From assembly GCF_019802045.1 (NCBI RefSeq), contig NZ_JAHVHU010000008.1, positions 186,001 to 250,000 of the forward strand: a stretch of 64,000 nucleotides of DNA, given 5' to 3'. The notes below the pieces were generated by a model. The model was not told the origin of the DNA and searched no databases. It saw only the letters and a program-made list of their open reading frames with translations. Numbering within the stretch: the stretch's first letter is position 1; every line of letters starts with the position of its first letter. The DNA is from Membranihabitans marinus. GTDB lineage: Bacteria; Bacteroidota; Bacteroidia; Chitinophagales; Saprospiraceae. The translations under genes and the position numbers were made by a program. This document shows positions 52,358 through 60,469 of the stretch, one piece after another.

Positions 52358-53930
52358 TCATAGCATATACATATCTCATGCCTGGGGGGGTGTCAGTGAA
52401 GAAGTAGTTCAGGAAATATACAACCGGTGCCGTAAAACAGGGCTCAATATTATCATGGATCGTCAGGATCTTGGATACCGTGAAAGCATTACCTCTTTTA
52501 TGGAAAACTTGGGCCAGGCAGATGCCATCATTCTTGTGGTGAGTAATAAGTATTTGCATAGTGAATACTGTATGTTTGAGTTGTTGCAGATCTATGAGAA
52601 TAAGAATATGATTCAACGTATATTTCCGATAGTGCTGGATGAAGTATCCATTGCAAAATCAGCAGAACGACTTGAGTTGGTTCGGTACTGGGAAAATGAA
52701 ACGGATCATCTCGAATCAAAAATCAGAGAACTAAAGAATCTCAGTTATATCGAAGGTATCACGGACGATCTCAATCTCTATCAGAAAATCCGTAACAATA
52801 TAGCTAATCTGACCCGGATACTCAAAGATATCAACACGCTCAATATCCGGCTTCATAAAGAAAATGACTACAATGACCTGATATTTGCTATTGAAAGTTA
52901 TCTGGAAAAAAGCCATTTGGAAGATCAGGCAGAAGGCGTTCCATCCTCAGGAGTGCGCAGCGCACAGCAATTGCACGAAACGGCAGCCGCCAGGGAATCT
53001 GAAAATTTAACTTCTAAAAAATGGTGGACAAAAATTTTTAGAATTTTACCATATGTTGTGATCTCTTTGTTGTTATCAGTCGGTGTATACCGTTGGTTCG
53101 TGCAACGTGAGAATGGTAAGCCGGACCCTGAAGGCATCTCATCAGAGCAGAAGGTACTGCGCTCCCGGGACAACAGGGTCGAATTGTCCGCGCTTAATCC
53201 TGACCGGCAGGTTCCTGATACAGATCCGGACAACCAGTCGGTGAATTCACGATCCTTTGTGGATCAATCTTATGAAATAGCTCAGGCCGATAAAAACATA
53301 GTTCCTCCATCAGCATCACGTCCCGATTCAAAATTGCATAAATTGACCGGAAAGGAATCCGAAAATATTAATTTGGATTCGGGTGCAATTAAATCAACCC
53401 AACCGGGAGAATCTGGATCCAGTGGAGAAAAGCAGCTATCTAAAAATTTAGATGAGACATCGGCCAATGTATTTTTGAATAAACAAAGACATATATCCGG
53501 TTCTGAAAACACATTGCCTGATGTAAAACTAAACAAAGAGTCGGTGGATTCCCGGATTGAAAACCTTTACCTGCCTGAAAGCCTGATTACAGTACGATTT
53601 ACACATGATATCTCATCCAACATGGTAGAAGAGGGAGAATTGGTTTATTTAACAGCGGAAAAACCAATTTGGTCCGGGAAACACATGGTCACGGAACAAA
53701 ATGCGCGGGTCAGAGCCAAAATCATTGATGCAAAAGCATCACAACAGGGAGGCAGGGGTTCACTGGGGATTCGCATCGAAGCTATAGAAACACTGGATGG
53801 CCAATGGCTGGAGCTGAATTACCATGATATATTGGAGAAACGCAGGGGCGAGATAGTATTTAGTAAAGGAAGCGTTCTCGAGAATGTTAAATTGGAACCA
53901 ATTACTATAAATTTGAAAATCCTAAATTGA
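52341..53930 (+). CDS. TIR-domain protein with one transmembrane helix and a C-terminal envelope domain
   Basis: A 529-residue protein with three parts. First is a TIR domain at about 1-140, with HSIYISHAWG, then NIIMDRQDLGY, then YLHSEYCMFELLQIYE, whose Glu80 sits at the position of the NADase glutamate. Next is a helical stretch and a single transmembrane helix at about 233-250 (RILPYVVISLLLSVGVYRW). After a low-complexity Ser/Asp-rich linker to about 415 comes a beta-rich C-terminal domain with LITVRFTHDISSNMVEEGELVYLTAEKPIWSGK and ARVRAKIIDAKAS. That domain is of a kind I recall from many envelope proteins with SH3-like folds. The predicted topology puts TIR in the cytoplasm and the tail outside. 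The start could be any of several ATGs (52320, 52323, 52332 or 52341), all within the patatin gene. Its stop overlaps the next ATG by one base. Confidence 0.75.
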   Translation: MTPETDHSIYISHAWGGVSEEVVQEIYNRCRKTGLNIIMDRQDLGYRESITSFMENLGQADAIILVVSNKYLHSEYCMFELLQIYENKNMIQRIFPIVLDEVSIAKSAERLELVRYWENETDHLESKIRELKNLSYIEGITDDLNLYQKIRNNIANLTRILKDINTLNIRLHKENDYNDLIFAIESYLEKSHLEDQAEGVPSSGVRSAQQLHETAAARESENLTSKKWWTKIFRILPYVVISLLLSVGVYRWFVQRENGKPDPEGISSEQKVLRSRDNRVELSALNPDRQVPDTDPDNQSVNSRSFVDQSYEIAQADKNIVPPSASRPDSKLHKLTGKESENINLDSGAIKSTQPGESGSSGEKQLSKNLDETSANVFLNKQRHISGSENTLPDVKLNKESVDSRIENLYLPESLITVRFTHDISSNMVEEGELVYLTAEKPIWSGKHMVTEQNARVRAKIIDAKASQQGGRGSLGIRIEAIETLDGQWLELNYHDILEKRRGEIVFSKGSVLENVKLEPITINLKILN

Positions 53931-54568
53931 TGAAAAGGCATGTTATCCTTCTTTTTTTATTTGGTATCATGATTTTGGGCATCCCACTAAGAAGTCAAAC
54001 TGTTCAGTCTGTTTCTCAGGGGTTTTCAGTCCATGTACATGGACAATTTGCGCGCTGGAACAGCAACTCACATTTTCTCTCTGACATTTCCGGTGAGGAT
54101 CCTGGCGGTATAGGTTTTGGGGCCGAAGTGCGGTATGGTTTTACCAATTCAATCAGTGGATACCTGGCTTTTGAAGGAATCAATTTTGATACCGATGATG
54201 AATGGGAAAAATATAATACCACTTTGTACCGGTTTGGCGGGCAGTACACCTTTGGAGGTACGACTTCAAAAATCCGGCCGATTGTCCATGCAGGCGGGGT
54301 GTATCAGAATTTTAATCTGGCGCGAATATTCATCAATGGAACGGACCCTGTCGATGATGCTAAATTGGTATCGAAAGGGTTTGCAGTGGAGGCCGGTGGA
54401 GGCTTGATGTATTATGTAATCCCGGAATTTTCACTGAGTTTAATCGTTACCGGGCAATTTGGAAAATATGGTTCCAATTTTGTGAATGGGAGAGATTATC
54501 CTTTTGAAGAAACGATTGATTCTCAACATCTATTTGTCAGGTTGGGCGCAGGCTATTACTTTTACTAG
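53930..54568 (+). CDS. outer-membrane beta-barrel protein
   Basis: A 212-residue protein with a signal peptide ending near PLRSQ. The body is a set of alternating beta-strands with aromatic ends (FGAEVRYGFTNSISGYLAFEGI, then YRFGGQYTFGG, then FAVEAGGGLMYYVIPEFSLSLIVTGQF) and a C-terminal strand RLGAGYYFY. This fits an 8-stranded OmpA/OmpW-like barrel with the terminal aromatic expected for outer-membrane assembly. It overlaps the TIR gene by one base (TGATG), so all three operon genes are translationally coupled. Its role is unknown. The tail of the TIR protein and this barrel could both face the periplasm. Confidence 0.75.
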   Translation: MKRHVILLFLFGIMILGIPLRSQTVQSVSQGFSVHVHGQFARWNSNSHFLSDISGEDPGGIGFGAEVRYGFTNSISGYLAFEGINFDTDDEWEKYNTTLYRFGGQYTFGGTTSKIRPIVHAGGVYQNFNLARIFINGTDPVDDAKLVSKGFAVEAGGGLMYYVIPEFSLSLIVTGQFGKYGSNFVNGRDYPFEETIDSQHLFVRLGAGYYFY

Positions 54569-54666
54569 ATCTTTTTCTTCTTGCCTGGACACTTCCCGCA
54601 CCGTTTCCCGGATTTCTTATACTTTTTACAGCATTTTTTCTTTTTTCCGCAAGAACAGCTCCCCAT
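54565..54666 (-). CDS. 33-residue Cys/Lys-rich small protein
   Basis: Minus-strand reading frame of 33 residues that opens MGSCSCGKKKKCCKKYKKSG and ends in a Lys run, with six Cys and 15 Lys. The pattern CxCGKKKKCCKKYKK...CGKCP resembles tiny proteins that I recall near many Bacteroidota genes. Its TAG and the TAG of the barrel gene share the palindrome CTAG, so the two genes overlap at their ends. Function is unknown. The paired Cys suggest metal binding or a zinc-ribbon-like fold, by inference. An ATG with GAGC-like purines upstream begins it. Confidence 0.65.
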   Translation of the reverse strand: MGSCSCGKKKKCCKKYKKSGKRCGKCPGKKKKI

Positions 54667-55033
54667 ATTGTCGGTCTGGAGTCGGTAAAAGATCTGTTCA
54701 GTATCCTGTAGGTTCGTTGTTAGTCGGCTCGGTGCTTTCATTTAATTCTTATAATGCCGTGGTAAATGTAGTATAATAATTTTAATTAGATTAAATATAG
54801 ATAGTGTTTCTGGGGCAGGGATCATTAAAATATTGGATTATATTAATCTAGGCCGCAAAATTCATGGCTTTTGACTTACCTCTCTGGTGATGGTTTTGGT
54901 ATTAATACCGTACAAGGTTCTGTAGATATTCAAAGATAGGCGAGGAAAAAAAGCGGAGGAGCAGCCTGGGCTACATCGAGGATTTTTGACGAAGAAAAAC
55001 GAAAGATATTGCTGGTTTATGAATTCAAATGTA

Positions 55034-57301
55034 TTAACTATATTCGATATGCACACTTCCTTCTGCCAATACAGGTGAATCTTCCGTGGAAGCCCGCAGA
55101 CGTTCGATCAGGTGATAGAGTGTAAGAATTTCGTGAATAAGGAAGTATTCGTGAACCCGGGCGATGTAGATTTCGGTATAGCCCGAGGCCAGCCGGTTTA
55201 TATCTTCATTGAGTCTTTCGTGATCCTCTTTCAGGTCATGTAGAACAGATTTCATCTGATCAGTCGTGGATATTGTCGTATGGTGCTCGACAGCGTAAAC
55301 GACATCCCCATAGAATTCAATGATCCAATCAAAATATTCCTGTAAGTAATGCTGTCCTAAAATGTAATCGGGTTCTCTCCGGAGGAACAATCCAATATTG
55401 GAACAAACGGCCAGGATACTTGAGGCATTCAATACCCATGAGCTAAGTTCTCCAATATTACCCTGTTTACTTTTTGGTTCAGCGAGAATGCGCTGGTAAG
55501 CATGAGTGAATTCGCCCATGGCCAACTGAGCATCTTTTCGCGCTACTTTGTATGCCATCAGGTTCATGTCTTGAGCTTTGAGCTCCCGGTAGATGACTTG
55601 AAGGTAGTTTTTTGTGGCGCGCATGGAATTGGTCAGGTAGTATTTGATGCTGTTGTTTTCCCAGTACGGGAATAAAAGTCGGATGGAAAAGATACTTATT
55701 ATGGCGGCCAGCAGGGTATTGGTAAATCGAAAGAAGGCTGACATTTCAAAGTTCCGGTCCAAAAAGACATATAAAAACAGAATATACATGGTAAAAAAGA
55801 CCGATGCAATGGCATAATTGCGGGTCATAAATGCAAATCCTCCAAAAAAAGCAGCCAGAAATATCACAGAACTTATGAGATGCCCGGGATGAAAGACCAT
55901 GAAAAGTGCGTAAGCTACTACCACCCCAATAGCTGTGCCGGCTACCCGGAGTACAAGCCGTTTTCTAGAAACACGATACCCTGGCTTCAAAATGACCAGA
56001 ACCGTAAACAATCCCCAGTTGGGGTTTTGAAAACCCAGCAAGAGGACTGCGAAATATGCGGTCATGGCGGTTACCATCACGCGTAACGCATATCTGAAAT
56101 ACCCCGACCGGAAGGTAAGATGGCTCCGCATTTGTTCCAGTCGCAATTGATCTTTTGTTTCGAAATGCGGAAGATCTTTTGCTTTTAAATTAGTGTGATC
56201 GATCGTGGATGTCCCCTCCAGAATACCTATCATATATTCCAAGGTGTTCATTTGTTCTTGAATGTAAATCTGAATCGGCTTATAAGCATGGTAATGATCT
56301 CCAGCTTTATTATTGGCTTGAACTTCCGTGCGCATGGTCGTAAGTTCGGCTTCCAGTTCGGTCGTCATGGATCGAACATCATGACGAAGCTCTTCTAATT
56401 CGTTCAGGGATAATTCTTTATTGAGGTGGTTTTCAAGATTGGTCAATATTCGGGCTATCGAATTATTGATATCACAAAGGATTTTCCGGAGCAATGGATT
56501 CTCGCTTACATCCGAAGTGGCTTGTATTCGCCATGATGTGGCCAGAGCTTCGTCGAACAAGTCAACCAAAGCCGCAAAAAAATGAAGCATCCGTCCCAGC
56601 CTGCTGTTGGTCTGTCGAGAGTAGTCAAAATCTCGCATCAACATTGCCCGAACCTTTTCATGGGCATCGGTTAATTCAGCCTGTTTTTTGGCCAGGTCCA
56701 AAAGAAGTTGTTCATAATCTTCGTTCGGAGAAAATAGAGCACTTCTTGCCTTGAAGTAACCTGTCGTATAATGCAGGACACTGCTGATGCGGCGCGTGAC
56801 TTGAACCGGGCGCTGAATAAAATGCATGAGACTGGCAAATGCTATATACCACAGACCACCCGAAAAAAGAAGCCCGGCCGATCGAAAAATCTCACTGATT
56901 TCAGAAAGATTAGCTGCAAACCCCAGCGAAAGCATAATGGCCAGGTTGGACATAAAGGCGACTTTCCCAAAATGGAAGCTAAATGGCGCCAAAAAACTAA
57001 ACACAAAAATAAATCCGGCTAACAATGGGTATAGCAAGACCGGGTATGGGTGGGCCAATGAGATCATGATAAAAACCAGGGGTGTTGATATCAGTGAATA
57101 ACTCATTAACCGGAGTTTCCGCGGTAGTTCGGCCGGGATGTCAATCCCGGAGATAAAAGTAGAACCGATCATAACCATCAGGCCTTCTCGAGGAAAGCCG
57201 AGAAAGGTTAGCAAGAACAGTGGAATCCCGCCTCCGAGAATAACTCGAAACCCAAATTCTGTGTCTTCTGATCGTAAAAATTCCCGAAGGTTAATCTTCA
57301 T
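55034..57301 (-). CDS. FUSC family (YccS/YhfK-like) membrane protein
   Basis: Inner-membrane protein of 755 residues from ATG 57301 (MKINLREF). Two membrane blocks of about five to six helices each frame a long cytoplasmic helical region. The N-terminal block starts with VILGGGIPLFLLTFLGFPREG, the cytoplasmic part (about 180-390) is rich in charged helices, and the second block has the FUSC signature NPNWGLFTVLVILKPGYRVSRKRLVLRVAGTAIGV. Relatives are implicated in aromatic acid export. Substrate unknown. It is the only gene between the patatin operon and the YjbR gene. Confidence 0.9.
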   Translation of the reverse strand: MKINLREFLRSEDTEFGFRVILGGGIPLFLLTFLGFPREGLMVMIGSTFISGIDIPAELPRKLRLMSYSLISTPLVFIMISLAHPYPVLLYPLLAGFIFVFSFLAPFSFHFGKVAFMSNLAIMLSLGFAANLSEISEIFRSAGLLFSGGLWYIAFASLMHFIQRPVQVTRRISSVLHYTTGYFKARSALFSPNEDYEQLLLDLAKKQAELTDAHEKVRAMLMRDFDYSRQTNSRLGRMLHFFAALVDLFDEALATSWRIQATSDVSENPLLRKILCDINNSIARILTNLENHLNKELSLNELEELRHDVRSMTTELEAELTTMRTEVQANNKAGDHYHAYKPIQIYIQEQMNTLEYMIGILEGTSTIDHTNLKAKDLPHFETKDQLRLEQMRSHLTFRSGYFRYALRVMVTAMTAYFAVLLLGFQNPNWGLFTVLVILKPGYRVSRKRLVLRVAGTAIGVVVAYALFMVFHPGHLISSVIFLAAFFGGFAFMTRNYAIASVFFTMYILFLYVFLDRNFEMSAFFRFTNTLLAAIISIFSIRLLFPYWENNSIKYYLTNSMRATKNYLQVIYRELKAQDMNLMAYKVARKDAQLAMGEFTHAYQRILAEPKSKQGNIGELSSWVLNASSILAVCSNIGLFLRREPDYILGQHYLQEYFDWIIEFYGDVVYAVEHHTTISTTDQMKSVLHDLKEDHERLNEDINRLASGYTEIYIARVHEYFLIHEILTLYHLIERLRASTEDSPVLAEGSVHIEYS

Positions 57302-57402
57302 TTTGATTGTGGTAGTGGACTGCAAATATAAGTGAAGAAAAAGAATTGAATTATTAACGGTGGAAAGTGAATTGAACTTTCCTTGGCAATCGGGATTTGA
57401 AA

Positions 57403-57467
57403 GTCTGTCTGCGTCGAGGCTTCGACTGGGGATGTTACTGCGGAGAAGAATTCTTCTGCAGACGGAC
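57403..57467. repeat. nested inverted repeats forming a possible three-way junction
   Basis: An outer pair, GTCTGTCTGC (57403-57412) and GCAGACGGAC (57458-57467), matches in 9 of 10 bases. Inside it are a GTCGA/TCGAC hairpin (57413-57426) and the 14-base palindrome AGAAGAATTCTTCT (57444-57457). It lies in the region between divergent FUSC and YjbR genes. Confidence 0.6.
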
Positions 57468-57611
57468 TCAGGTAACGCCTTTTCAACTGGTCAACCCCAC
57501 TCAGTGATTTGATACATTGGTCACTATTGTTAGTAATAGAAGCTGATTTGATAACCTGCGAGTGCTATTAATTCACTATTTTAGGGGCATAAGTAAGTCA
57601 ACTTGGATCCA

Positions 57612-57965
57612 ATGAACATAGAAAATTTTCGTGATTATTGCCTTTCGCTTCCGGGAACTTCCGAGTCACTTCCATTTGGACCGGATACATTAGTATTCAA
57701 AGTGGGAACAAAAATGTTTGCTCTGACGGATATAGAAAACTTCGAATCGATCAACCTAAAATGTGATCCGGATAAAGCGATCGACCTCCGGGCCCGACAC
57801 CCTGAGGTGAAACCTGGTTACCATATGAACAAACGGCATTGGAATACGATAGAGATCACCCATCGGATAAGTGATGACGAATACAGAACATGGATTCGTG
57901 CGTCCTATGATCTGGTGTTTGCAAAGTTGACAAAGAAGGAACAAGAATCAATTGTGATTGGTTGA
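57612..57965 (+). CDS. YjbR/MmcQ family protein
   Basis: A 117-residue protein of the MmcQ/YjbR family with a CyaY-like fold. Family motifs are the start FRDYCLSLPGTSESLPFGPDTLVFKVGTKMFAL, INLKCDPDKAIDLRARHPEVKPGYHMNKRHWNTI and the final YDLVFAKLTKKEQ. Members are described as possible DNA-binding proteins, but the function is not established. The ATG at 57612 gives the usual start; the track from 57603 adds three residues. It is a single gene followed by the LexA-like gene. Confidence 0.88.
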   Translation: MNIENFRDYCLSLPGTSESLPFGPDTLVFKVGTKMFALTDIENFESINLKCDPDKAIDLRARHPEVKPGYHMNKRHWNTIEITHRISDDEYRTWIRASYDLVFAKLTKKEQESIVIG

Positions 57966-58051
57966 CTGTAAATCGTTAATTCTAAAATGTGTAATAACAT
58001 TAACCAGCACAGATAAACGATACAAAAATTTACTACTGAAAAGCAAATGGA

Positions 58052-58290
58052 ATGAAAAGTAGGTTCACACCTATACAAGGCCAGTACCTAATGTTCATAT
58101 CCCATTACACAATGCTGAATAGAATTCCTCCTACATTTAAAGATTTCGAAAACTATTTCGGAACAAGTCTGGCGACGGTCAATAGCACCATAAAAAACTG
58201 GAGGAAAAGGGCTTTATCACAAAAGAAAAGGGAGTCGCCAGAAGCATAAAACTACATGTAGATAAGGAAGATCTTCCGGATTTGGAATAG
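58052..58290 (+). CDS. LexA-type winged-helix DNA-binding protein, split by an apparent -1 frameshift
   Basis: Codons 1-49 encode a LexA-like N-terminal half (TPIQGQYLMFISHYTMLNRIPPTFKDFENYFGTSLATVNSTI). The frame then continues as WRKRALSQ and ends at 58249, which is not LexA-like. A shift of -1 at the end of codon 49 instead reads LEEKGFITKEKGVARSIKLHV and stops at 58288-58290, completing the winged helix with its usual LEEKGFI strand. The shift point is the heptamer A AAA AAC at 58192-58198, a classic slippery sequence. The product would be about 79 residues: a DNA-binding domain without the peptidase half, so an autonomous repressor rather than LexA itself. A one-base deletion or a sequencing error in the A run would give the same picture. 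Confidence 0.6.
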
Positions 58291-58411
58291 GAAGGTAGGT
58301 TCGGTTCTCTGCTATTTATTAGTCCCTTGATAGTCCCTAAATGGGTCCTCAACTTCAATTTGGAACACGCTCAAGTTAACTTCTACCTCAAACTTAACCT
58401 CTACCTCAGCC

Positions 58412-59320
58412 TCACAACTCCTTTACCGGAATGCAATACTTCGGAATCAGGGTTCTGAACTGACCTTGAATATCTTCGAAGATGTCCCAACCTCGGTCAA
58501 AATCTACTTCTCGTCCGTCAATCTCTGTCACCGGAGTGAGTTCTCCCATGGTTCCTGTGGCAAATACTCCATCAGCAGTATAGAACTCAGTAAGACTCAG
58601 ATTCTTTTCTGTACAGGGGATCTGCAGATCTCTACAGCATTCCATGACCAGTCCGCGGGTAATTCCTGGCAGGCACGCATGCGCGTGTGGCGTAAAAACC
58701 TCATTATCCCGGATTGTAAATACATTGGTGCCATTTAACTCCGCTACAAAACCTTCCGTATCCAGCATTAATCCCGCATCCACTCCGGCGACGTTGGCCT
58801 GGATCTTGGCAAGAATATTATTGAGCAGGTTGTTGTGATGTATTTTGGAATCGAGGTGACGAGGTGAGTTGCGTTGGACCGAGGTGCTGATTACCCGAAT
58901 CCCGCTTTTATTGTCATAGACGGGTGGTTTCCATTCTGCCAGTACGATCAGGCAGGGACCTGATTGATTAACCCGGGGATCCATACCGCTGGTGATTTTT
59001 TCACCCCGTGTTAGGGTGAGCCGGATGTGCACATCGCTGTACATTTTATTGGCCGTGAGTGTTTCATAGATTGCTTTTTTGATGTATGAACGGTCCGGGA
59101 TAACATCAAATGCCAGTGCCTTGGCCGAGTGGTACAACCGGTCCAGATGACGATCCGGCGAGAAGATGCCTTCTTCGTAAACACGGATCCCCTCCCATAC
59201 TGCATCGCCACCCTGAACACTACTGTCAAATACGGATACCTTCGCCTCACCTCTGGGGTATAAACCATCACCTACCCAGATGTGGATATCTTCATTTCGG
59301 GAGTCAAATTTTTGAAGCAT
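58412..59320 (-). CDS. class IV aminotransferase (branched-chain aminotransferase-like)
   Basis: PLP enzyme of 302 residues in the fold-IV group with branched-chain and D-amino-acid aminotransferases and ADC lyase. VSVFDSSVQGGDAVWEGIRVYEEGIFSPDRHLDRL opens it, the PLP Lys159 lies in HLDSKIHHNNLLNN, and GFVAELNGTNVF and LPGITRGLVMECC complete the cofactor site. Which substrate it uses is not readable. It starts three bases after the stop of a sulfotransferase-like gene on the same strand. Confidence 0.85.
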   Translation of the reverse strand: MLQKFDSRNEDIHIWVGDGLYPRGEAKVSVFDSSVQGGDAVWEGIRVYEEGIFSPDRHLDRLYHSAKALAFDVIPDRSYIKKAIYETLTANKMYSDVHIRLTLTRGEKITSGMDPRVNQSGPCLIVLAEWKPPVYDNKSGIRVISTSVQRNSPRHLDSKIHHNNLLNNILAKIQANVAGVDAGLMLDTEGFVAELNGTNVFTIRDNEVFTPHAHACLPGITRGLVMECCRDLQIPCTEKNLSLTEFYTADGVFATGTMGELTPVTEIDGREVDFDRGWDIFEDIQGQFRTLIPKYCIPVKEL

Positions 59321-59323
59321 GGT

Positions 59324-60037
59324 TTATGTTTTCGTTTGTTCATAAAGATATTGATAATCGGTCAAACATTCCATTAGCAATGGCTGCAAATATTCTGGGA
59401 GTGTGACTGAATCCGGACTTTTTGCCGGACCAAACCGCGTCGTGTCCCATACACTTTGGTACCAGTGAGGCGCCCAGCAGCCATCATAGGATTTGGGACC
59501 CGGGGGCCAGCGCAACATGGATTTCTGAAATGGAAATTTCAACTTTTCACACAAATGACGAAGTATCCTTTCCGGGTTTGCTAATAGTTGATTGGCATCT
59601 ATGACATGAGCATTTACGCCCTGGACTTTCAGGATGTCGTATAATTGCCGTTGGGTCGTCGTCCCCAGATCTTCAAGGGAGGGTTCAGGGATCACTTTGG
59701 CAAAGGACTGAATATGAAGACAAGGGTGACGAATGAGAAAAATAGGCTTCCAGTCCTCCATCATACTAAAATCCTCAGGCTGGATATGATGCGCCATATT
59801 TTTGATAAAGACCACCGGAAATTTTTCCGCTGCTTTATGAATATCACCGATAATGCTGGCCCGATCTTTTGATTGATGTGCCAAAATTAATTCCCGATCA
59901 GGGTGATTTTTGCCGGTTTCGGCCAGATAGCAGGCATAAAAGGGTTCATCCATCGGTAGAACGTCCGTATGCTGACCAAAGCTGTACATTAATGCCGTGG
60001 AGACATTCCGTGGGCTGGCAATGAGGTGAATAATCAT
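59324..60037 (-). CDS. sulfotransferase-like protein paired with a class IV aminotransferase
   Basis: A 237-residue protein whose start IIHLIASPRNVSTALMYSFGQ matches the 5'-phosphosulfate-loop pattern SPRS.ST of P-loop sulfotransferase-like proteins. IFLIRHPCLHIQSFAKV further on has the RHP...S step of the 3'-phosphate-binding motif. The true donor and acceptor are unknown. The stop is followed after three bases by the aminotransferase start. In plants and some other eukaryotes I recall single proteins that fuse a domain of this type to a class IV aminotransferase (BCAT-like proteins), so this pair looks like the unfused form. That recall should be checked. Confidence 0.75.
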   Translation of the reverse strand: MIIHLIASPRNVSTALMYSFGQHTDVLPMDEPFYACYLAETGKNHPDRELILAHQSKDRASIIGDIHKAAEKFPVVFIKNMAHHIQPEDFSMMEDWKPIFLIRHPCLHIQSFAKVIPEPSLEDLGTTTQRQLYDILKVQGVNAHVIDANQLLANPERILRHLCEKLKFPFQKSMLRWPPGPKSYDGCWAPHWYQSVWDTTRFGPAKSPDSVTLPEYLQPLLMECLTDYQYLYEQTKT

Positions 60038-60469
60038 AAATACCTGATCAATGAAATTAAAATTTGTTGTCGAAACTGGCAGGTAAAAGATAAAAATAAA
60101 AATACGTAAGGTTCATATCGGAATTAAAATATTTCACGTAATTATCTATCCTTGATATCTGGATAAGAAATAAGTGTCACTCAAAAATGCACGGTATGCT
60201 CGTATGACTTACACATCTTTTGATAACACAGCGCATCTTGTGGAATAAAAAATACACGGTGTAACTCCAGCTAAACCTCCGTTTTTTTCCTCGACAATCT
60301 TTGAATATTTACAAAATCTTATACGGCATTATCAAATACAAATGGTATCACCGATTACTTTATATGCCAGAATCGATGAAGTGTATGCGGTGCGCGCGTT
60401 GAAAATTGACTATGGATGCAAATAGTTGTGGCTTAAATTTCCCATCTTTGCCCCGAAGCCGGAAAGCCT
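60038..60469. other. intergenic region upstream of the TRIC-type channel
   Basis: About 430 AT-rich bases between divergent genes. No gene, repeat or convincing promoter was recognised. Confidence 0.4.

Noticed and set aside
50942-54568. CBASS or Thoeris assignment for the patatin/TIR operon
   Set aside because: No cyclic-nucleotide synthase, SLOG or Sir2 domain gene is adjacent, and the TIR protein is membrane-bound with an envelope tail, so neither known layout fits.
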